Below, in pieces: positions 55,611 to 64,000 of a DNA stretch of 64,000 nt. The translations under genes and the position numbers were made by a program. Position 1 is the first letter of the stretch, and each line of letters opens with the position of its first letter. The notes beneath the pieces were generated by a model that ran no database searches, was not told the origin of the DNA, and saw nothing but the letters and a program-made list of their open reading frames with translations. Source of the stretch: Eriocheir sinensis. Lineage: Eukaryota; Arthropoda; Malacostraca; Decapoda; Varunidae. The stretch is from contig NW_026111161.1 of the NCBI RefSeq assembly GCF_024679095.1, forward strand, positions 265,501-329,500, written 5' to 3'.

Positions 55611-56965
55611 TTTGGCAAATGTTAATCCTGTATTTAAGACAGGTGACAGGACTGACCCAGCCAATTATCGCCCCATCTCACTAACATCGATTCCATGTAA
55701 AATTTTCGAGCACATAATACACAAACACATAATGAATCACCTTGACACAAACAACATCCTTACTGACTCGCAACACGGCTTTCAACCTAAACGCTCATGT
55801 GAATTGCAACTCATTACTACATATCACGACATTACGAGGCTACTTGACCGACGTGACATTAAACAAGTTGACACTATTGTTTTAGATTTTGCCAAAGCCT
55901 TTGACAAAGTTCCGCACAAAAGACTGACATTAAAATTTAAATACTACGATATTTCAGGACCTATTCTTCACTGGATCACTGCATTTCTTACTAACCGGAC
56001 TCAACGTGTTCTTCTTGACGGATCTTCATCTTCAGGTGTCCCACAAGGCACCGTTCTAGGTCCCCTTCTTTTATTCCTGAACTTTAATGATCTTCCACCC
56101 TCAACGCCTAACTCTTCCACTAGACTATTTGCAGATGATAGTTTGCTGTTTAGAGCAGTAAAGACTATCGATGACTGCAGACTGCCACAAAAAGACTTGG
56201 ACGCCCTCCAGCGGTGGGAACGCACCTGGCAGATGCACTTCCGACCAGACAAATGCAAACCGTTAAGATTCACCAGAGCTAACAACCCCATCCATCACAC
56301 TTACACTCTCCATAATTCAGAACTAGAATCAGTCCACACACACAAGTACCTTGGTGTCCACCTATCCACTAACCTTAAGTTCAACACCCACATAGACCAC
56401 ATCAGTGCCACAGCCAGCCGAACACTGGGGTTCCTGAGAAGGAATTTACATAACTGCACACCTGACATTAAACACATAGCTTATGACACACTTGTGAGAC
56501 CAACACTTGAATACTGCTCCACGGTGTGGGATCCTTACACACACAGAAACATTGATAGGTTAGAACAAATCAACACCAAGGCGGCTAGGTTCATTACAAA
56601 CAATTACACTCGAACGCCTGGCATCACAACACGGATCAAACAACAGATAAACATGGAACCTCTTCACATACGCAGACAAGCACACAGACTTACACTTATG
56701 TACAAGATCACAAACACTCATATTGACATTGACCCACAAACATACTTACACAACGCAAACAGTCAACGTACTCGTAACACGCATCCATAAATACCAAACA
56801 TATTACACTAATACTGACGCACACAAGCACTCATACTTTCCACGCACCATACGTTACTGGAACAACTTCCCTCATCAGATTTTAGACTGTGGTACAATAG
56901 ACTGATTCAGAAAACAAATACACAATCACTTGTCACCACAACACACCATCACTAACAATTACACT
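55611..56965 (+). pseudogene. Reverse transcriptase of LINE F
   Basis: A long open frame (55,612-56,790) covers SDWLLANVNPVFKTGDRTDP, NYRPISLTSIPCKIFEHIIH, HGFQPKRSCELQL, VLDFAKAFDKVPHKRL, SGVPQGTVLGPLLLFLNFND, the catalytic RLFADDSLLFRAV, and KYLGVHLSTNLKFNTHIDHI with thumb RPTLEYCSTVWDPYTHRNID. The C-terminal YFPRTIRYWNNFPHQI continues in another frame to about 56,940. Catalytic residues are intact; it is the best preserved LINE RT in the window. Confidence 0.85.
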
Positions 56966-57110
56966 TGATTCACTTAATTCCCTCTCCTGCACACTCAGCT
57001 CCCCTGTCCCCCCAACAGCCAACACAAATATGCGTGTTATGCACCTGAAAGGTGCACTGTGCATCATAAATCTAGATCCAGATCCAGACCAGGACCCCAT
57101 ACATGTATAG

Positions 57111-57600
57111 TGCGGCGGTAAAACTGGAGAAGTGCTACAGTATGTGAGACCTTGGAAAGGTTATTATTCTCGTGTGGGCAATATTGGCGGCGCGTGCTTG
57201 TCACAGCTTAATTGTTAAGCGCATCACATGTGATGTGTCACTTAGAATATGGTAGAATTGAAGGGACTCTGTTTTGGGTTATTTGATGGTGCAATGTGCC
57301 TCCTGAGGGATAACAATGGTTACCATAACAATAAAGAGGCTAAATAGTCAGTTAACACTTACCGAGAGGTGAAGTAAAATGATAAATTCAGGAGAGTAAA
57401 GAAGAGTTGAGTGTTGATGTATCCGTCCTTCCAATCTGGCGGGCCGCGCAAAACTGCATACTGCTACATGTCAGGCTGACAGCGATACATCCTGCGGATT
57501 AATATTTCATGAATGTCGTCTTTTAAAATTATAAAATACAAATACTTGCTGCATTATTTACTTTAATATGGAGAAGAAAATAACATAGAACTTGTAAAGA
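57111..57600. other. No gene recognised
   Basis: Flank of LINE F, possibly part of its 3' region or of the following repeat. No supported ORF. Confidence 0.4.
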
Positions 57601-57939
57601 CCGTTTTATGTCTGAAAAGGTAATGATCCATGCGTGTTCTGGATATTACTGTAATGCGGGGGAAAACATAGAAATCAATAACCTTAAATAACTGAGGTAT
57701 TAACTGTGAATCATGTAATTGCAAGACGCAGGGCAGACATTCAGACCAACTGACGAACAAGTGTTGAGCCAGACTTGCGTGATCATGACTCATCGCGAGG
57801 GTGCCGAATGGTCATTAGTTACATTTTTTGTTGTTGTTTTATCACGGAGGAGTGAGGGGTAGAATTATTCACTTGAGTTAAGTGAGAGAGAGAACCAGTT
57901 GCTTCAGAACTCCTGAACTGGTGGAACAGGCCAAATGTA

Positions 57940-58639
57940 GGCTACGTCCGCACTAGGCAGCGGAACGCTGCTTCTGTTTTTCGCTGCCGCTGCCTGAGTG
58001 TTGGTCATACATGTAATCCTATGGAGCTGTACGCACTAGCCGCTGCTTCATACAAGCAGCGAAACGCTGCCTCGACACGAGCAGCGTTCCTACAGAAACA
58101 GAAGCAGCGTTGCGCTGCTTCTGTTTAGGTGGTATATGCATTTCTATGGAGCTGTCTGCACTACCTAGAGACCGCTGCGGCAGCGCTCAGTCAGTTTCAA
58201 GCAGTGATGGAGGAAGGTGCTGTAAAAGTTCATTATATGATGCCTTAGACATTCTATAATAATTAAAATATTTTGCATCGTCATCCTTTAGTTCTTTAAT
58301 TAAATTATAAAATGCTCCTTTTCTTGTTTTGTTTTGGAAAGGAGGATGAACCCAATATTTTTTTTTCTTTTTTTCTTGTTGTTTCTTACGCAACAAGTAC
58401 GCAATTGCCACTTTTTTCGTCAAAGTTTTCATATTTAATAGCACTGCAACACAACCGCATTTGACCGTAGTCAGGAGCACTCTGAAACCAAAAGGCAGCG
58501 GCAGCGAAACACTGCGAGCAGCGAAAAATAGCTGCAGATAGCACAGGCAGCGGCAGCGAAAAACAGCCTAATGCAGATAGCACAGGCAGCGGCAGCGAAA
58601 AACAGAAGCAGCGTTCCGCTGCCTAGTGCGGACGTAGCC
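57940..58639 (-). mobile_element. PIF/Harbinger derivative with GTA duplication and GCAGCG-rich ends
   Basis: Perfect inverted ends of about 49 bp starting GGCTACGTCCGCACTAGGCA, flanked by GTA (57,937-57,939 and 58,640-58,642). Subterminal regions contain many GCAGCG/CGCTGC hexamers. Carries a transposase N-terminal piece. Confidence 0.88.
58187..58480 (-). pseudogene. Harbinger transposase N-terminal fragment (97 aa)
   Basis: Contains KKKKYWVHPPFQNKTRKGAF, YNLIKELKDDDAKYFNYYRM and SKASYNELLQHLPP. This is the W-V-HP...R...G-F--L--EL--D--KF--YFRM-S-F--LL-L leader typical of arthropod Harbinger/ALP1-like transposases, which ends just before the DDE domain. It then runs into SLLETD, so the nuclease domain is deleted. 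The frame is open. Confidence 0.72.
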
Positions 58640-59254
58640 GTATGTTAACTAAACCATCAATGAATGCGTTCGCTAGCCAGCGGCAAGGCAAGGGGGGGGA
58701 AAAGGAGGCATGGAACAGGCAGCGGCTGGCTGACCCGCCATATCACCCGTCTTCCTCACCCCACGCAGGTACATGTTGAACAGGCTCCCAGGAACAGTGA
58801 TTATTTAGTGTGTTATCAATACAATATTAATTAATGTTACTTGTCAGAGTTAAATTAACACATCACCCGGCTCCCTCACCCCACGCAGGTTCCCTACTGA
58901 CAGAGCTGTTACCCCTCTTGTTGCGTGTTATTAGAGTATGTGAATATTCCTTTGGTTGTGCAGATTATGATCACCCCTTGGTATCTTAAACCCGCACGAA
59001 TGTCTTGTCCCATGATCAACTCAGTGAACACCTATCCGTGGTAGAGAGGGAGAAATTTCCAGTGTCTTTTGTATACCCCTTTGTTCATGTGGATTCATGA
59101 TCACCCTCTTGGTATCTTGAACCCACACGACTGCCTTGCCCCCATGATCATCTCTGTGAACACATATCGGTGGTAGGGAGACATTTCTTGTGTAAATATG
59201 CATCATTGAAACCTGATTAGGGTAGTTTTTGTTAGCTATGGCCAGTGCAATATA

Positions 59255-60212
<958 letters not shown>

Positions 60213-60772
60213 TTTTTTTTTTGATGACATGTTCTGTGATGAGTATGCCCTTACGTGGTAAATGGACTGTTTGAGTTGTAATCAGCATTGTTAATTAACT
60301 TCAGCAAAGCTCGCTACCCTTACCAACAGAATAATGAGTTGTCAATAATATTGTTACTTAACTTCAGTAAGCTTGCTACCATTACCAACAGAATGTGAAT
60401 AAACTTATAATAATTTAACCTTGTGATGCTTAACCCCCAACAACTAGGAAGTACACTTGATAGTAAGATAACAAAACAGAGGAACAAAGCTGAAGGCAAC
60501 ACATTACTGACTTAGGAACTAGTTTGTATGGTGCACTGCAAGGCAGGTACGAGGCTCAGTCTGTGTACAGAGGCGCTTGTGCAACAATAACAATGGACTT
60601 AGAAAATCCAAGTCACCCACCTCTTTAATTAACGAGGCTTGCCCCCCTGGCCCCTCCCCATCATCATTCATCATCATTTCATCGACGCCTGCTCCTAGGA
60701 GCTCCCACCAGGGGATGGCCACGGCAGAAGAGCTTCCAACTTTCTCTATCCAGACACTCCCTCCTTGCCTGC

Positions 60773-62160
60773 TCAAAGTTTCTCAAAGATCTTTCCCCCC
60801 TCTCCCCAACTCTTGCACCCTATCCTCCATTTCACTGGAGGTCGTCCTCTTGCATTCCCTCCCTCTATCTCACTCACATACACCCTTCTGGTCATCTTAC
60901 TCTCCTCCATTCGCTCCATGTGGCCAAACCACTTTAAAGTCTGTCGCTTCACTTCCTCCACCACTCCACACTTCTTCCCTTCACCCCTGTGACACATTCC
61001 AAAACACTTTCATTACTCATTCTATCCATTCTACTCACACCACAAGCACTCCTCAAATAACTCATTTCCACTGCCTGCACTCTAGACCTCTGACTTTCCT
61101 TCCAGTACAACGTTTCACTTTCATATGTGAGGTTTTGTACTATTATTGTATTTCTCAAATCCCTCTTTACCTCCATGCTCACACTTCTGCCATTCATGAT
61201 TCGTCCCAAAGACCCTACCACCCTTCTTCCTTGCAATGCCCATTCTCTTATCTCTCCCTCTGTACCACCATGCTTACACATAACTGATCCAAGGTACTTA
61301 AACTCACTGACTTCCTCCATTTCTTCACCATTCAAAATTATTTTGCATTCTTTTTCACATTCAATTCCCACTCTATATGGGCATACAAAATCTACAACCT
61401 CACTTCTACTTCGCTCACAAACCATCACTTTACTTTTGTTGACATTTACTTTCAGCTTTCTCCTGTTACAGACACTATCAAAAACACTGACCAAATTTTG
61501 TAGGTCACTTTCATTTTCTGCAATGAGCACCGTGTCATCAGCAAACAGTATTGAATTCAGTACCCACTTCCTTCCCTCATCGAACAGTCTTACTCCAACG
61601 TTGCCCTTAATTTCTCTAATAACACCATCCATATAAATATTGAATAACCATGGTGACATGATGCACCCTTGTCTTAAGCCCACTTTTATCTCAAAATGTT
61701 CACTTGTTTCTCCAGTAATTTTGACACATGCAGATGCATCCTCATAGAAGGACTTTATTGCACTAAGCAGTTTTCCTCCCACACCATAAATCTTTAAAAC
61801 ATCCCACAATGCAATCCAATCGACTCTGTCATAAGCTTTTTCCAAATCCATGAAGGCAGCGTATAGTTTCTTTCCTTTTGCTAATATTTTTTCTACTACC
61901 ATCCTGAAGGCAAATATCTGATCCACACATCCCCTTCCCTTCCTGAAGCCTTCTTGTTCTTCACTGATTTTCTCTTCTGTAAGTCTCTGCACCCTCTCTA
62001 TTATGACTCTTCCATATACCTTTCCGGGTATACTCAGGAGACTTATACCTCTATAGCTCCCACATTCCCCTGTCTTGCCCTTCCCTTCCCCTTGTAAACT
62101 GGGACAATGATGGCTTTCGTCCAGTCTGCTGGCACATCCCCCCCCACCCCCCCTTCCCAT
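60773..62160 (-). pseudogene. Reverse transcriptase of the RTE-like LINE
   Basis: The frame 62,160-60,949 shows YRGISLLSIPGKVYGRVIIE, EEQEGFRKGRGCVDQIFAFR, YAAFMDLEKAYDRVDWIALW, VGLRQGCIMSPWLFNIYMDG, the catalytic SILFADDTVLIAENE, and KYLGSVMCKHGG. After a frame change near 60,975 it ends with RQTLKWFGHMERMEESKMTR and RGRPPVKW (60,773), the W-GH--RM...GRP--W tail. The FADD box is intact. The upstream junction with the linker has lost frame near 62,110. Confidence 0.85.
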
Positions 62161-62898
62161 GCTACTTCACATATCTTGACCATCCATTTAACTTCATCTC
62201 CTCCACACTTCAACATTTCTGCTGTGTTTCCATCAATTCCTGCTGCCTTTCCATTTTTTAATCTTTTTATTGCCTGATATACTTCTTCATGTGATATACT
62301 TCTTTCCTTATATACTCCTCCTCTACCTCTACTCAAAACTGCTGCTGTTACGGCTGCTGGACGTCCATCCTCAAAATTCATTAAGTTTTTGAAATATTCT
62401 CTCCATCTCTCTTTCACAGCTTCCCCGTCTTTCAACATCTTTCCATGCTCATCCATAACTTCTTTTATTTTACTTGAGGAGATATTTTCTGCATTTCTTT
62501 CGTTTTTTACTTCTTTCCAATAGGATTTCCTGTTCCCTTTATATTTTTCACTTAGTCTTTTTCCAAAGTCTTCATCAACTCTCTTCTTACTTTCTTTTAT
62601 TGCTTTTTTTAATTTCATTTTGCATTCTCTATATTTCTTTTTCCTTTCCCTTTTTACTTGTTCAGCCACACTTCTTTCTTGAGTTTTCTTAAAAAGTTCC
62701 CTTTTCTCTTTTACTATCCTCCTTATCGAAGTCTTCTGTCCACCATGAATTTCCTTTTCTTTTTCCATCTCTCACCACTTTCATCCCTAACACTTTTTTT
62801 GTTGTAGTTACCATTATTTCTTTAAATGTTCCAAAAACTTTTTCAATATTTGTATTATCTTTTACACTTTCCCATTTTTCACTTAAGGCCTCTGCCAT
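62043..62898 (-). pseudogene. Linker/N-terminal RT region of the RTE-like LINE
   Basis: Basic helical linker (MAEALSEKWESVKDNTNIEK, then KKYRECKMKLKKAIKESKKR), followed by WREYFKNLMN, EVYQAIKRLKNGKAAGIDGN then TAEMLKCGG, and PADWTKAIIVPVYKGKG, the conserved approach to RT. Two frames (shift near 62,740). Confidence 0.8.
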
Positions 62899-62963
62899 TT
62901 CACGGTTATACTCATCTTTTATTTCTTTTTCCTGTAACTCTTCTGTCTTCAGTATTTCCCTTT

Positions 62964-63805
62964 TTACTTCACCTTTTCAAACACCCACTTTTCTTTCAGC
63001 TTTAACTTTGCCAGCACTGCAAGATGGTCAGAGCCATCGAACATTCCTCTTACTACCTTCGCGTCACAAATTTCTTTTCTAAGCCTTTCATCTACTGCCA
63101 CATAATCAATCAATCCTTTCTGCTCATTATCTTCTCCCCTTCTCCATGTGTATCGGTGGATATTCTTGTCCTGAAAGAAGGTGTTCACTTGGAACATTCC
63201 CCTCTCAGCACAGACATTCACCAGGGACTCTCCATTTTCATTCTTCCCAGGTATCCCCCATTTTCCCCCCACATCCATCACACATTCATCACCCACTTTG
63301 GCATTCATATCTCCCATCATAATAAGTTTCCTTTCTTTCTCAAAACTGTTCAAACATGCATTCACTTCCTCCCAAAAAGCTTCCCTTTCTCTCAGTCCTT
63401 TTTTACTTTTCACATTTACTGGTGCATAAATACACACCCATGCATACTTTTCTAAACCTACTTTTCCTTTCATCCACACAATTCTTGATCCCTTCCAACC
63501 ATAATCAGTCACACCATTCCACACTCTTTCAGACATCACAATAGCACATCCTTCCTTACTCCTGCCTATATACCTCTCATCTATCCCCATCCATACAACC
63601 CCCCCCAGGCACACCCTCCCACGTACCCTCCCTACCATCACTCACACCAGTTCCTCGAATATGTTTCACTCACTCCCAACACATCCACTCTACCATTTAC
63701 AAAATTTTCAATCATCACTCTCCTCTTTTCCTCACCACCTAAACTATTCACATTAATAGACACCAGTCTCATGCATTCCTTTCTCTTCTGCCGCCCTCTG
63801 GCCAT
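62964..63805 (-). pseudogene. AP endonuclease of the RTE-like LINE
   Basis: Begins MARGRQKRKECMRLVSINVN then SLGGEEKRR (63,805-63,700; Asn motif) and VDVLGVSETY with the catalytic Glu. A frame change near 63,645 follows. The second frame has AWVCIYAPVNVKSKKGLRER, KLIMMGDMNAKVGDECVMDV (the usual GDFNAKVG with M for F), NENGESLVNVCAERGMFQVN then T, HRYTWRRGEDNEQKGLIDYV and MFDGSDHLAVLAKLKLKEKW with the SDH motif. All catalytic positions are visible. It nicks the target DNA to prime reverse transcription in intact relatives. Confidence 0.82.
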
Positions 63806-64000
63806 CGATAAAAGTATTAGAGGCCACCAATGGGTGGCCAGTCCAATGTAGTGTTATGGAGACTTGCTCCTTGTCAAGGCTAAAAGGATTAAAACAAAGC
63901 AGCTGATGGTCACTGCCCCCCTCCCCGTTGGTTCTACCCCGCAGGGTATACTAATGGTGCGCACCATGTGAAGGTGAGGATGGGGTAGGCTACCTTCCCA

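Larger units (their letters stand above)
54226..57110 (+). mobile_element. LINE F (L2/CR1/Jockey superclade), nearly complete ORF2
   Basis: Endonuclease from about 54,265, reverse transcriptase to 56,790 and a C-terminal tail to about 56,965, followed by a 3' region with tandem TAGATCCAGATCCAGA near 57,070. The first 55 bp repeat, inverted, the sequence at 44,255-44,306. Confidence 0.75.
60511..63990 (-). mobile_element. RTE-like LINE, nearly full length
   Basis: Minus strand: a 5' region (63,990-63,806), AP endonuclease (63,805-62,964), linker and RT (62,900-60,949), a C-terminal segment and a 3' region to about 60,511. NENG and TW-RRG-type endonuclease motifs and a GLRQGC-type RT point to the RTE group. 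Confidence 0.75.

Overview
This 64 kb window looks like repeat-saturated intergenic or intronic DNA from an animal, most likely a crustacean such as a decapod. That assignment is an inference from the very dense (TA)n, (AC)n and (GA)n microsatellites, the mix of CR1/Rex1-like, RTE-like, Penelope-like, Ty3/gypsy, pogo/Tigger, PIF/Harbinger, Kolobok-like and TTAA-target elements, and the absence of any bacterial-style gene layout. I found no confident host gene. One 74-bp candidate exon is listed with low confidence. Nearly everything that can be explained is transposon, in several nested layers.

Layout. 1-6,547: a decayed hAT (P52rIPK/ZMYM-like) transposase, then a Ty3/gypsy-type LTR element (1,316-6,009) with near-identical 527-bp LTRs and a 4-bp target duplication. 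It carries one long scrambled ORF but no catalytic RT or integrase. 6,650-9,200: two DNA elements with inverted ends. 9,442-15,864: a structurally complete Ty3/gypsy element on the minus strand, with an intact gag, a textbook -1 frameshift signal (GGGAAAC plus stem-loop) and a frameshifted pol; a LINE tail has inserted in one LTR. 15,870-21,160: a minus-strand CR1-like LINE with a zinc-finger/esterase ORF1, broken by a Tigger-like element. 21,560-36,280: a chain of plus-strand LINE copies of one family, each bounded by (AC)n and itself invaded by a Kolobok-like element, a Harbinger MITE, two TTAA MITEs and a foldback element.

36,605-42,475: a Gmr1-like LTR element with a SCAN-type Gag and the unusual order Gag-PR-IN-RT-RH. 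42,476-54,225: a string of TA-target (pogo/Tigger-like) elements separated by long (TA)n arrays. Among them is a 5' fragment of a Penelope-like element arranged as a 194-bp inverted repeat, with a hammerhead ribozyme fold just ahead of its ORF. 54,225-57,110: another LINE. 57,600-60,510: a second copy of the 24 kb repeat family, holding a Harbinger and a Tigger-like insertion. 60,510-63,990: a minus-strand RTE-like LINE.

How the parts relate. The nesting gives a relative chronology: LINE copies are the oldest hosts, and MITEs with clean TTAA, TAA, TTA or TA duplications came later. The most notable items are the hammerhead/Penelope palindrome, the IN-before-RT retroelement, the open chimeric ORF of the non-autonomous LTR element, the association of TA-target transposons with (TA)n tracts, and the (AC)n bracketing of one LINE family. 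All family assignments are from recognising motifs by eye; no search was run.
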